Of a stretch of 64,000 bases of DNA, positions 33,059 to 42,340 are shown piece by piece. The stretch is taken from assembly GCA_964355855.1 (NCBI GenBank), contig CAYHFD010000001.1, forward strand, positions 12,684 to 76,683. Reading direction: 5' to 3'. The notes below the pieces were generated by a model. It was not told where the DNA came from and did no database searches. It worked only from the letters and a program-made list of their open reading frames with translations. Made by a program: the position numbers and the translations under genes. Source of the stretch: XYD1-FULL-44-32 sp964355855. GTDB taxonomy: Bacteria > Patescibacteriota > Minisyncoccia > Phycocordibacterales > XYD1-FULL-46-19. Numbering within the stretch: position 1 is the stretch's first letter; each line of letters begins with the position of its first letter.

Positions 33059-33506
33059 TTGCCTTTTGTTTATAAGCCGAATTCTGTACCGAGCACCACT
33101 TCTGACACCCACATTCTTATTAGAAAACACTAAGTAAGTGTAAATTGATTTGCTAGTGAAAGTTAGACAGTCAGTAGCAGAAGTGGTGCTCGGCGATAGC
33201 CATTTATCTGGGATGACTGTCGCCAGCCACCTCAAGCGGCACAAACCAGTGCAAAGCACTGGAGTACGACCTTGCATTCGGGTAGGTATTTTGCCGTTTC
33301 AATCTTCAGGTTTCCCTGAAGCTTCACCCCAAAGGGTGCCTTTGCCTCTCGGCTAGGGCGTCACTGCTCTCAACCCTCGGATTGCTCCGGACAGGCGTTA
33401 CCTGCTACCTTGTTCCACCATCTAAAGATAGTGGGAATGTTCGGACTTTCCTCTATCAGCCCGCCCAATCGGGCAAACTGACAGTAGCTATCCAACAAAA
33501 GGCAAC
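33059..33506 (-). ncRNA. rnpB: RNase P RNA
   Basis: Catalytic RNA that matures tRNA 5-prime ends. Universal blocks on the minus strand: GAGGAAAGTCCG, GAGGGTTGAGAGCAGTGAC near J11/12, GAAACGGCAAA-type region, AGATAAATGGCT and ACAGAATTCGGCTTAT. P1 is TTGCCTTTTGTT with AACAAAAGGCAA. The helix corresponding to P19 is greatly enlarged by a 105-bp foldback insertion (33089-33193). About 448 nt. Ends at a terminator. Confidence 0.95.
33089..33193 (+). repeat. hairpin element shared with the group I intron, copy in rnpB
   Basis: Arms CCGAGCACCACTTCTG (33089-33104) and exact complement (33178-33193) around 73 bases. The intron copy has the same arms apart from one base pair change (T for C in the arm, compensated). 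It sits in a peripheral helix that tolerates length variation. Confidence 0.85.
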
Positions 33507-33555
33507 CTAAATTATAACATTTTTAGGCAATACAAGCAATATATCCTCTATAATT

Positions 33556-34179
33556 TTAAAACTTAACCTCAACTGGATTTCTAGCCCCTTCCTCCCCCGC
33601 GCCTAATTCAAAAAACTCCCGTTTGGTGAATTTAAAAATGCCAGCGATAAAATTTGAAGGAAAACTTTCTATTTTGGTGTTCAAATCACGAACATTGCCA
33701 TTGTAGAAACGACGAGCGGCCTGAATTTTATTTTCGGTATCACTAAGTTCACGTTGTAGCTCTAGAAAATTAGTATTGGCTTTCAAGTCGGGATAACTTT
33801 CCGACACCGCAAACAATGACTTAAGCGCGCCACTAAGCATATTTTCCGCTTGTTCATGTTCTTTCACTGTTCCCGCTTGCATGGCCATTGTCCGAGCTTC
33901 GGTGACTTTGGCTAAGGTGCCTGCTTCGTGACCAGCATAGCCCTTGACTGTATTCACCAAATTAGGAATCAGGTCATAGCGCCGTTTGAGCTGAACATCG
34001 ATATCCGCCCACGCTTCCTTGGTGCGATTAACCAAAACCACAAAACCGTTATACATAACACCAAGCCAAATTAACACCAGAGCCACCAGGGCGATAATAT
34101 TAAACTCCCACGGAATCAAATCAAAGAAACCACTTAGGATTAGCAAGATTGCAATAATTCCCACAATAATATTAGACAT
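33556..34179 (-). CDS. lemA: LemA family protein
   Basis: 207 residues. N-terminal membrane anchor (two hydrophobic stretches within residues 1-48), then the helical LemA domain: KEAWADIDVQLKRRYDLIPNL, NTVKGYA, ESYPDLKAN, RRFYNGNVRDLN. Function in CPR unknown. Confidence 0.93.
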   Translation of the reverse strand: MSNIIVGIIAILLILSGFFDLIPWEFNIIALVALVLIWLGVMYNGFVVLVNRTKEAWADIDVQLKRRYDLIPNLVNTVKGYAGHEAGTLAKVTEARTMAMQAGTVKEHEQAENMLSGALKSLFAVSESYPDLKANTNFLELQRELSDTENKIQAARRFYNGNVRDLNTKIESFPSNFIAGIFKFTKREFFELGAGEEGARNPVEVKF

Positions 34180-34239
34180 AAAAGTTATTAGATTAACCTA
34201 TAAATCACTTAGCCACAGGATAACAAAAAAACCGCTAAA

Positions 34240-34292
34240 AAGCGACAAAAAAAACCACCATCTTTAGAATGGTGGTTTTTTTGTCGCTTTTT
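34240..34292. terminator. terminator(s) between lemA and groEL
   Basis: Nested hairpins: AAAAAAACCACCAT/ATGGTGGTTTTTTT inside AAAAAGCGAC/GTCGCTTTTT. Serves groEL on the minus strand. Confidence 0.8.
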
Positions 34293-34312
34293 ATTTAACC
34301 AAACTTAAATCC

Positions 34313-35968
34313 CTAATACCCCATTCCCATATCGCCACCACCACGGGTGGGCGGTTCTTCTTTTTTCGGAATCTCGGTGATCGCCACGCCAATAGTCAAA
34401 TAGTTGGCCGCCACTGATATAGCATTGGTAAAAGCCATTTTGGTTACTTTGAGTGGGTCCACAATGCCCGCTTTTTTCAAGTCTTCAATCTTATTAGACG
34501 CCGCATTAAACCCTAGCCAGGTCCGCGCCGACTTGTCTTTGACTTCCGCTTTTTTGGCTTTTAATTCGTCCATAATAATGACCGCTCCTTCTCCACTATT
34601 TTCGATAATCGCAGTGAGTGGTGAACACGCCACTTTTTCTAAAATTTCACGCGCATGGTCGGCCACTACATCACCACTGTTCTCGCCAGACATCGTGAGA
34701 CTAACATTAAAGAGAGCAATTCCTCCCCCTGGCACCACCCCTTCTTCCATCGCCGCGCGCGTCGCGGCCACCGCGTCTTCCACTCGTTGTTTAAGTTCTT
34801 TTTGGGCCGATTCGGTTGGCGCCCCAATTTTTATTACCGCTACCCCGCCGGCCAACTTACCAATCCGCTCGACCAACTTTTCTTTATCATATTTAGACTC
34901 GGTTTTGGCTAGTTGGGCCTTAATTTGGGTCAAACGATTTTCAATATCCACTTTTTTACCCTTACCACCAACAATAACTGTTGAATCCTTAGACGACACA
35001 ATTCGACGCGCTCGACCTAGTTGAGTCAGCTCAACACTTTCTAATTTTAAACCAACGTCTTCCGAGATTACTTTGCCACCAGTAACCACGGCAATATCCT
35101 CCAACATTTCTTTCCGGCGGTCACCAAAACCCGGCGCCTTGATGGCCACACTGTTAAAAATACCCCGAATTTTATTTACAATAAGAGTCGTCAACGCTTC
35201 ACTGTCCACATCTTCAGCAATAATCACCAAATCTTTTTTCCCGCTTTGGGCCATCTTTTCAATCAAGGGCAAAATATCTTTAATTGAAGAAATCTTTTTA
35301 TCGGTGATGAGAATATAGGGGTCTTCGTATTGGGCCTCCATTTTTTCGGCATTAGTGACCATGTAGGGCGCAATATAGCCCTTGTCAAAAGACAAACCCT
35401 CTACCACTTCCGAGGAATTGGAAATAGTATTGGAGTCTTCAATGGTTATCACCCCCTCCTTGCCGACCGTTTTAAACACCCCCGCGATCAGCTCGCCAAT
35501 TTCCTCGTCTTTAGCCGACAGAGTTGCTACTTCTTTAATTTTACCAGCGTCTTTGACAGCTTCCGCCTGACTTTCTAAAGCTAAAATAATTTCGGCACTA
35601 CCCTTTTTTATTTCATCGGCCAAGCGAATAACATTAAACCCGCGGTCAGCAATCGCTTTTTCTCCTTCGGCAATTAGGGCTTGAGCTAAAATAATCGAAG
35701 TAGTGGTACCATCACCCACATTGTCATTGGTTTTATCAGCCGCTTGTTTCAAAAGTTCCGCCCCTAAATTTTCAAACCGATCCTCCAACTCAATTTCCTT
35801 GGCCACCGTCACCCCATCTAAGGTGACTTGAGGAGCACCATAACTTTTTTCGATGACCACCGCGCGCCCCCGCGGGCCAAGGGTCATTTTGACCGCCTCG
35901 GACAACTGATCAATTCCGCGTTTCAAAGCCTTTCTGGCTTCATCATTAAAATAAATTTTTTTAGCCAT
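34313..35968 (-). CDS. groEL: chaperonin GroEL
   Basis: 60-kDa chaperonin subunit, 551 residues. DGVTVAKEIELEDRFENLGA, NDNVGDGTTTS (ATP binding) and a short GGGDMGMGY tail instead of long GGM repeats. Six bases downstream of groES. Confidence 0.99.
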   Translation of the reverse strand: MAKKIYFNDEARKALKRGIDQLSEAVKMTLGPRGRAVVIEKSYGAPQVTLDGVTVAKEIELEDRFENLGAELLKQAADKTNDNVGDGTTTSIILAQALIAEGEKAIADRGFNVIRLADEIKKGSAEIILALESQAEAVKDAGKIKEVATLSAKDEEIGELIAGVFKTVGKEGVITIEDSNTISNSSEVVEGLSFDKGYIAPYMVTNAEKMEAQYEDPYILITDKKISSIKDILPLIEKMAQSGKKDLVIIAEDVDSEALTTLIVNKIRGIFNSVAIKAPGFGDRRKEMLEDIAVVTGGKVISEDVGLKLESVELTQLGRARRIVSSKDSTVIVGGKGKKVDIENRLTQIKAQLAKTESKYDKEKLVERIGKLAGGVAVIKIGAPTESAQKELKQRVEDAVAATRAAMEEGVVPGGGIALFNVSLTMSGENSGDVVADHAREILEKVACSPLTAIIENSGEGAVIIMDELKAKKAEVKDKSARTWLGFNAASNKIEDLKKAGIVDPLKVTKMAFTNAISVAANYLTIGVAITEIPKKEEPPTRGGGDMGMGY

Positions 35969-35974
35969 ATTTTA

Positions 35975-36295
35975 TTATTCTTCGATTATAGCTAATATAT
36001 TTGTCTCACTGACAATGAGATATTTTTCGTCATTAATTTTTATTTCGTCCGGTCCATATTTGGAAAAAATAATATGCTGACCTTTTTTAACCCGAAGGGG
36101 AATAATTTTGCCATTTTCGTCAAGACGGCCTTCTCCTACTGCTACCACCACCCCTTCTTCTGGACGCTCTTTATCTACTGTTTCGGGAATAATAATTCCA
36201 GACAGACTTGTTTTTTCTTGGTGCGAAGATCCAACCTCCACCAATACTCGGTCACCAAGGGGCACAATCCGTATTTTGCTTTTGGTCTTTTTCAT
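35975..36295 (-). CDS. groES: co-chaperonin GroES
   Basis: 106 residues: RIVPLGDRVLVEV, a mobile-loop region (SSHQEKTSLSGIIIPET), VKKGQHIIFSKYGPDEI. A ~10-residue N-terminal extension (MKKTKSKI) precedes the usual start. No CIRCE operator was recognised upstream. Confidence 0.98.
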   Translation of the reverse strand: MKKTKSKIRIVPLGDRVLVEVGSSHQEKTSLSGIIIPETVDKERPEEGVVVAVGEGRLDENGKIIPLRVKKGQHIIFSKYGPDEIKINDEKYLIVSETNILAIIEE

Positions 36296-36419
36296 AGCGT
36301 AAAATTCAAAGCGTTTTTAAGCACTTTGATGATAAATAAAGCTAATAATACAAGGCTATTATAAGAGCGCGGGGGGTAACAGTCAACACCCCCTCCACCC
36401 AGCGTCTCAATTTAAATTG

Positions 36420-36447
36420 TTGCAATTTTAATAATATTTTGTATACT
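36420..36447 (+). promoter_or_regulatory. promoter of secG
   Basis: TTGCAA, 16 bases, TATACT. Gives a leader of ~75-80 bases containing ATTTCGCAAGAAAT, a small inverted repeat. Confidence 0.5.
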
Positions 36448-36530
36448 TGATTGGTAACGGATTCTGGCCTGAAACACATTAGGTACAGGATTACTCATTT
36501 CGCAAGAAATGTTCCGCTAACAACTATCTC

Positions 36531-36761
36531 ATGGAAACTATAGCCCCTTTTCTACCTTGGCTACAAATTGTATTGTCCGTCCTCCTAATCGCTCTTATTT
36601 TGCTTCAGCAAAATGACTCAAGTTTGGGTGGTAGTTTTGGTGGCTCTGACTCGGCCACCCATGTCCATCGTAAAAGAGGAGCGGAAAAATATGTTTTTAA
36701 TTTGACCATCGTAGTAGCAGCCTTGTTTATCGTAGCCGCGATTCTTTCTCTCTTTATCTAG
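36531..36761 (+). CDS. secG: preprotein translocase subunit SecG
   Basis: 76 residues, two transmembrane helices (about 8-26 and 54-75) flanking the conserved loop LLQQNDSSLGGSFGG. Accessory subunit of SecYEG. The next gene, a solute-binding protein with its own N-terminal hydrophobic segment, follows after 86 bases. Confidence 0.93.
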   Translation: METIAPFLPWLQIVLSVLLIALILLQQNDSSLGGSFGGSDSATHVHRKRGAEKYVFNLTIVVAALFIVAAILSLFI

Positions 36762-36847
36762 TATTCCTTCTATCAAAACTGGCTCCTTAAACTATTCACC
36801 ACACAATAGAACTGTCTCCCTTTATCTGTAAAAATTAGTAATCATCC

Positions 36848-38593
36848 ATGTTGAAAAAGTCTGAGCTGGCAAAAACAATCCGCTCTTTACCTCAAAAAAA
36901 TAAGTTTGTCTTAGTTGCTTTGGTAGCCGTTGGCACCCTGTGCCTAGTTGGAGCATTTTGGATATTCAATAATAAAAACCTCATAGAAATACCAGAAACC
37001 GGTGGTAAATATTTTGAAGGAGTGGTGGGTGCCCCCCGTTTTATTAACCCCCTACTCGCCATTTCTGATACCGACCGCGATTTGTCAGCTTTGATTTATT
37101 CCGGTTTAATGCGCAAGGATAAAACCAACCGACTCGTGCCCGACTTGGCTGAAAGTTATAAAATATCCGACGACGGCCTAACTTATACCTTTGTTCTACG
37201 AGATAAATTATTTTGGCACGATGGCACACCGCTGACTACCGCCGACATCGTTTTTACTGTTGCCATGGCTAGTAACCAGGAAGTAAAAAGTATCAAAGCT
37301 GGCACTTGGAACGGTATTACCGTTAGGGCCGAGGATAAACAAACCGTAGTATTTCATCTACCCCAATCTTATTCATCTTTTTTGGGTCAAACTACTTTGG
37401 GTATACTACCGGCCCATATTTGGAAAGATGTTCCGACAAATAATTTTTCTTTTAGTGAATATAATATAAAACCAGTCGGCTCTGGTCCTTACCAGTTGGT
37501 TGATATAAAAAAATCTGCTGCTGGTTTGCCTGAATACTATGAACTTTCACCTTTTACCCGTTTTGCCTTAGACACACCACATATTAAAACTTTGCGCCTA
37601 TACTTCTTTCCTAATGAAAATGACTTGCTCCAGGCTTTCGAAGACAAACATATTGATAGCCTAAGCGGTATTACTCCCGAAACAGCCCTCCGTCTTTCCC
37701 GTTTAGGACAAAAAGTGAACAAATCGAGTCTGCCACGAGTCTTTGGTATTTTCTTTAATCAAAACCAAGCTGAAGTCTTTACCCAAAGTGAAGTAAGAGA
37801 AGCCCTAAACGAAACTATTGATAAAAAATATATCGCTGACAAAATTCTAAAGGGTTATGCTCGACCCCTTAATGGACCTCTGCCCCCCAACTCTTTTTCT
37901 TATGAAGCCGAAAAGTCTACGCCAATGAGTCAAAAAATAGAACGAGCTAAATCCCTTTTGGCTAAGGCTGGGTGGCAGGCTGGCCCCGACGGTGTGTTAA
38001 CAAAAAAGGGTTCTAAATCAAACTATCGCTTAGAATTTACTATCACCACAGCTGATGTGGCCGAATTAAAAAGTATTGCGACTCTGGCAAAAAATCAGTG
38101 GGAAAAATTGGGAGCGAAAGTAGAAATAAAAGTTCTTGACACCTCGACCTTGCAACAAAATGCAATTCGTCCACGCAAATACGACGCTCTATTATTTGGC
38201 ATTGCAACTGGTGATGATGGTGATCTATATCCATTCTGGCATTCCTCACAAAGACTGGATCCGGGACTTAATATTGCGATGTACACCAACGCTGAAAGTG
38301 ATCGACTACTTGACCGCATCAAATTAGAGCCAAACTACCAAGCTCGCACCAAACTTATTTCCCGATTTTTTCAAGAAATAAACAAGGATCGTCCGGCTAT
38401 ATTTATTTACAGTCCAGATTTTATTTACATCGTGCCCAAAGAATTAAAAGCATTTTCATTACCCAACATTAGTATTCCCGCCGATCGTTTTGCCACTGTT
38501 TATCAATGGTATGTAAAAACCGACCGAGTATGGCCAGTTTTTGCTCCCAAAAAACAACTACCACCACTTCAACCGTCAATAATTAATAAATAA
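36848..38593 (+). CDS. oligopeptide ABC transporter substrate-binding protein
   Basis: 581 residues of SBP_bac_5 (OppA/DppA) type. N-terminal transmembrane anchor (about 20-42) without a lipobox, then VPDLAESYKISDDGLTYTF, FWHDGTPLTTADIVFT and later LAKAGWQAGPDGVLTKKG. Binds peptides or nickel-like ligands outside the membrane. No permease or ATPase gene is adjacent, so the partner is elsewhere or the protein acts alone. Confidence 0.9.
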   Translation: MLKKSELAKTIRSLPQKNKFVLVALVAVGTLCLVGAFWIFNNKNLIEIPETGGKYFEGVVGAPRFINPLLAISDTDRDLSALIYSGLMRKDKTNRLVPDLAESYKISDDGLTYTFVLRDKLFWHDGTPLTTADIVFTVAMASNQEVKSIKAGTWNGITVRAEDKQTVVFHLPQSYSSFLGQTTLGILPAHIWKDVPTNNFSFSEYNIKPVGSGPYQLVDIKKSAAGLPEYYELSPFTRFALDTPHIKTLRLYFFPNENDLLQAFEDKHIDSLSGITPETALRLSRLGQKVNKSSLPRVFGIFFNQNQAEVFTQSEVREALNETIDKKYIADKILKGYARPLNGPLPPNSFSYEAEKSTPMSQKIERAKSLLAKAGWQAGPDGVLTKKGSKSNYRLEFTITTADVAELKSIATLAKNQWEKLGAKVEIKVLDTSTLQQNAIRPRKYDALLFGIATGDDGDLYPFWHSSQRLDPGLNIAMYTNAESDRLLDRIKLEPNYQARTKLISRFFQEINKDRPAIFIYSPDFIYIVPKELKAFSLPNISIPADRFATVYQWYVKTDRVWPVFAPKKQLPPLQPSIINK

Positions 38594-38619
38594 TAGTAAA
38601 TAAAATAACAACTAATATC

Positions 38620-40515
38620 ATGCCCCCAATCAGAAAACCCAATCCTAGTAAAAACTCCAACCCTCGTCCAGCCCAACAACATGGACAAGCCCCAACCTCG
38701 GTCGGGACTCGCCCCCCAGGCGAACGGGCGGCTTTGGGGTCAAATAAGAATCGTAGTCCACGCCCTCCTCGAGGACGGCATTTTGGTAGCAACAATCAAA
38801 AAGAGGAGAATAACAAAGCCAACAAAGCTATACCCCCAATCGCCCCCGGTGTTATCCGTATTATTCCCCTTGGTGGCGTCGAGGAGGTTGGTAAAAACAT
38901 GACCGCCATTGAAATGGGTGACGATATTGTGGTTGTCGACATTGGTTTACAATTTCCCGATGAAAACACTCCGGGTGTTGATTATATTATTCCCGATACC
39001 ACCTATCTCGAGTCAAACAAAAATAAAATCCGAGGAGTTATTATTACTCACGGTCACTTAGACCATATTGGTGGTATTCCCTATGTCATGCCCAAGATTG
39101 GTAACCCCCCAATGTACACCAGTATCTTAACTTCGGTTATGATAAAAAAAAGACAAGAAGAATTTGTTCATTTGCCGAAGCTAAATATAAATGTGGTGGA
39201 ACAAAAAGATACGGTGAAGCTTGGTAATTTTAAATTACACTTCTTTGGTGCTACTCACACCATTCCCGACACTTTAGGCATTATTTTGGAAACGCCTTTT
39301 GGCAACATCATTATGACTGGTGACATAAAAATTGAAACCGTCAATAATGAACCAGTGCCTTTTGAGGTTGAAACATATAGTAAACTTGGAGCGGAAAATA
39401 ATCTCTTACTTATTGCCGACTCCACTAATGTTGAAAAAGAAGGCTTTTCCTTTCCCGAAAAAGTAGTTCATGACAATCTAAAACAACTTATTGAACGCGC
39501 CCCGGGGCGTATTGTTGTCAGTACCTTTGCTTCACTTTTTGACCGTATTGTCTATGTGATTCAAGCGGCCGAGCTGTTGGGTAAAAAAGTGGTAGTCGAA
39601 GGTCGCTCGATGAAAACCAATGTCGAAATTGCTCGCGAATTAGGCATACTTAAAGTCAAAGACTCGACGATTGTCAGCGCCGACCGAATGGAAGAATATC
39701 CGGAAAATAAACTGGTCATCTTGGCCACCGGCGCCCAGGGCGATGAATTTGCCGCCCTCATGCGTATTTCCAACAAGACTCATAAATATGTGAAATTACA
39801 CAAAGGTGACACGGTCTTACTATCCAGCTCGGTTGTCCCCGGTAATGAAAAAAGTGTGGCCCGTCTTAAAGACAACCTCGCTCGCCAAGGGGCCCGGATT
39901 TTGCATTATGGGGTAGCCGAAATCCACTCTTCCGGCCACTCCTACCGCGGTGAAATTGAATATATCCACAAAATGATTAAGGCCAAATATTTTATTCCTG
40001 TTCACGGTAGCCACTACATGCTACGAGTCCACGAACGGGTGGCCCAAGAACTGGGGGTTAAAGATGAAAATATTATTGTCCCCGATAACGGTAGTGTTAT
40101 TGAAATCGCCGATGCTGGCAAAAAGTTTTACCTGCTAAAAGAAACTGCTTCGAGTCGGGTAGTTATGGTCGACGGTCTGGGTACCGGTAATGTCGAAGAA
40201 GTGGTTATCCGCGACCGCCAGCTTCTATCCCAAGATGGCATGTTTGTGATTATTGCCACGATTGATGTTAAAACCGGCAAGGTCCGCAAATCACCAGATA
40301 TTATTTCCCGTGGTTTTGTTTATCTAAAAGAATCCCAGGATATGCTGCACACCGTTCGCAACCTCATTAAAAAATCGATCGAAGACTCAACCAGTAAGAT
40401 GCATCCGGTCAATTTTGACTATGTTAAAAATACGGTGCGTGAGGAAGTCGGACGATACCTATTTCAAAAAACCCACAAACGACCAATCATTTTACCTGTT
40501 CTAATCGAGGTTTAA
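38620..40515 (+). CDS. rnj: ribonuclease J with N-terminal disordered extension
   Basis: Metallo-beta-lactamase/beta-CASP RNase (5-prime exo and endo) of mRNA and rRNA turnover. 631 residues. HGHLDH metal site near residue 144, TGDIKIE, and beta-CASP motifs (ADSTNVEKEGFSFPE, VHGSHYML). The first ~70 residues are a Pro/Asn/Arg-rich, GC-rich low-complexity extension (PRPAQQHGQAPTSV, RSPRPPRGRHFG), probably RNA-binding or disordered. Confidence 0.95.
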   Translation: MPPIRKPNPSKNSNPRPAQQHGQAPTSVGTRPPGERAALGSNKNRSPRPPRGRHFGSNNQKEENNKANKAIPPIAPGVIRIIPLGGVEEVGKNMTAIEMGDDIVVVDIGLQFPDENTPGVDYIIPDTTYLESNKNKIRGVIITHGHLDHIGGIPYVMPKIGNPPMYTSILTSVMIKKRQEEFVHLPKLNINVVEQKDTVKLGNFKLHFFGATHTIPDTLGIILETPFGNIIMTGDIKIETVNNEPVPFEVETYSKLGAENNLLLIADSTNVEKEGFSFPEKVVHDNLKQLIERAPGRIVVSTFASLFDRIVYVIQAAELLGKKVVVEGRSMKTNVEIARELGILKVKDSTIVSADRMEEYPENKLVILATGAQGDEFAALMRISNKTHKYVKLHKGDTVLLSSSVVPGNEKSVARLKDNLARQGARILHYGVAEIHSSGHSYRGEIEYIHKMIKAKYFIPVHGSHYMLRVHERVAQELGVKDENIIVPDNGSVIEIADAGKKFYLLKETASSRVVMVDGLGTGNVEEVVIRDRQLLSQDGMFVIIATIDVKTGKVRKSPDIISRGFVYLKESQDMLHTVRNLIKKSIEDSTSKMHPVNFDYVKNTVREEVGRYLFQKTHKRPIILPVLIEV

Positions 40516-40537
40516 CTACCACCTAAACTCATAATCT

Positions 40538-41731
40538 GTGACCAACCCTAAACTTTTTACCCCCCAAACTCTTCGGCGCCACACCTATATTGCGGTTTTA
40601 TTTTTAACTTTAAACGGTTCTTTAGTCTCTTATATAAACTCTAGCTTCCTATCACAGCTAGTAGGAGAAAAAGCTATCGGCTGGATTTATATCGTCGCGT
40701 CCCTCATTACCATTGCCGGTTTTTGGGCCTTACCTTTTGTTTTAAGAAAAAACGATTTACGACAAATACTATTGATAACTACCATGGTTATGGTTACCGC
40801 CACAGGGCTGTTAGGCTTAGTGGCACAGCCCACGGCCATTTTGATTGCTATTTTTTGTATTTTTTATATTGCCGGTGCTCTAGCCCGTTATGTTTTAGAT
40901 TTATATCTTGAAAATATATCCGTCGACAAAGTAACCGGTGGGATTAGGGGTTTATTTTTAACCATTATAAATGTCGCCTGGCTGGCCTCGCCACTTTTGG
41001 CTGGTTTTATGTTAAACGGCACCGCAAATTACCAGTTGGTTTATTTGGGGGCCACGGTTATTGCCCTGCCTTTGTTTGCCATTATTATTTGGGGACTAAC
41101 CAAACAGTCAATAAAAAATATTCCGCCGGTTTCCCCTGTCTCGTCTTTTGCTATCTTATTTAAACCTCAATCAGATTTTGATCGTGATATTAAAAACATC
41201 ATTTCTATTGATTTATTGCTAAACTTTTTTTATTCCTTAATGGTGGTTTACACGCCAATCTATTTATATCAACACATTGGCCTATCTTGGGACCAAATTG
41301 GTTTAGTGTTTACAGTTATGCTTTTACCGTTTGTCCTGCTTGATTACCCCCTTGGCCTATTGGCTGACAAAAAAATCGGTGAAAAGGAAATTTTGGTTGG
41401 TGGTTTAGTTATTATGGGCCTGGCCACTATCGCCCTATCTTTTATCAGTGGCGCTGGACTGGCGGTTTGGGCCTCACTTCTTTTTATTACTCGTATTGGC
41501 GCTGCTTCGGTCGAAGTCGCCAAAGAAATTTATCTGTTCAAACGAATCACCCCGGGCGACACCTCGATTTTGTCCCTATCGCGTATGATGGTGTCATTTT
41601 CTTATATTATTGGGCCCGCCCTGGCTACCGTTTTTCTGGCTTTTTTTGATTTTCGTTTTATTTTCCTTGCCCTTGGCATAATTGTCCTACTGGGTCTACG
41701 ACCAGCCCTCGCTTTAATCGACACTAGATAG
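40538..41731 (+). CDS. MFS transporter
   Basis: 397 residues, about 12 transmembrane helices. LGLLADKKIGEKE, between helices in the second half, matches the MFS loop motif G-x-L-a-D-r-x-G. GTG start, 22 bases after rnj. Substrate not predictable. Confidence 0.85.
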   Translation: MTNPKLFTPQTLRRHTYIAVLFLTLNGSLVSYINSSFLSQLVGEKAIGWIYIVASLITIAGFWALPFVLRKNDLRQILLITTMVMVTATGLLGLVAQPTAILIAIFCIFYIAGALARYVLDLYLENISVDKVTGGIRGLFLTIINVAWLASPLLAGFMLNGTANYQLVYLGATVIALPLFAIIIWGLTKQSIKNIPPVSPVSSFAILFKPQSDFDRDIKNIISIDLLLNFFYSLMVVYTPIYLYQHIGLSWDQIGLVFTVMLLPFVLLDYPLGLLADKKIGEKEILVGGLVIMGLATIALSFISGAGLAVWASLLFITRIGAASVEVAKEIYLFKRITPGDTSILSLSRMMVSFSYIIGPALATVFLAFFDFRFIFLALGIIVLLGLRPALALIDTR

Positions 41732-41850
41732 CAAACCCGTAATCCACCATTTGGCCTTGCTAAATTTAGTCCTTGGTGGTATTTTGGTAGCTGTTTTGAT
41801 CTTGCCTTGTTCAAGGGGAGCGAGGCAAACTCATTGGAGACAGTTGTTTT

Positions 41851-42132
41851 ATGCCAAAAGCCAATTTGTTGTTGTCGATGGTCGTTGTTGTCTTCCGGCG
41901 GACCAACTCTGGAACAATCCAGGACGAGGTGCGTCATGACCTTCGAGTTCCAAACGGTGTTGATCTCCCGCCAAAGGGTGGTGAATTCAATGTCAGAGGG
42001 GGCCTACCCGGTATATTCGGTGGGGTTTGCATCGTCAAACCCGGCACAAATGGAACCTGTCAGGTCAAGCGGGTCTCGACGCACAGAGACCCCGCCTTGG
42101 CTACCCTACGGGTAAAACTCGCCCCCCGCTAA
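41851..42132 (+). CDS. orphan basic protein, single-gene unit
   Basis: 93 residues: short hydrophobic N-terminus (MPKANLLLSMVVVV), then a basic, Gly-rich part (GVDLPPKGGEFNVRGG, IVKPGTNGTC). An overlapping frame (41807-42115) is also open; this one is preferred because it ends just before the terminator and has GGAG 11 bases upstream. No family recognised. High GC relative to neighbours. Confidence 0.5.
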   Translation: MPKANLLLSMVVVVFRRTNSGTIQDEVRHDLRVPNGVDLPPKGGEFNVRGGLPGIFGGVCIVKPGTNGTCQVKRVSTHRDPALATLRVKLAPR

Positions 42133-42153
42133 ACGACCACTCCAACCCATACC

Positions 42154-42194
42154 GACCGCCAACATCAAACCAGGTGCTGGCGGTTGTCTTTTTA
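42154..42194 (+). terminator. intrinsic terminator
   Basis: Arms GACCGCCA and TGGCGGTTGTC with a 16-base loop, then TTTTTATT. Confidence 0.8.
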
Positions 42195-42243
42195 TTAATG
42201 AGTTTCACTTTCTTTTCGAAAAGTTTTATATCTAAAGCGAGAC

Positions 42244-42331
42244 TATTCCGTTTGATTTGCCTTGCACAGGGCGACGGCCCGAGCAGAGCAAATTTTCAGC
42301 AGAAAATTATGTGTGCAAATCAAACGGAATA
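42244..42331. repeat. foldback sequence after the helicase gene
   Basis: 17-bp perfect arms TATTCCGTTTGATTTGC (42244-42260) and complement (42315-42331) around 54 bases, which contain a second hairpin AAATTTTC/GAAAATT. It lies just downstream of the helicase stop (42341, minus) and may act as its terminator or mRNA 3-prime structure, or be an inserted palindrome. Confidence 0.65.
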
Positions 42332-42340
42332 GGCGAGCGC

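Noticed and set aside
36296..36420. CIRCE or heat-shock operator before groES
   Set aside because: No TTAGCACTC inverted repeat; AAGCACTTTGATG is not convincing.
41807..42115. Alternative 102-residue frame over the orphan gene
   Set aside because: Cys/Ser-rich, low-quality composition and it ends before the terminator-adjacent stop; the other frame is better.
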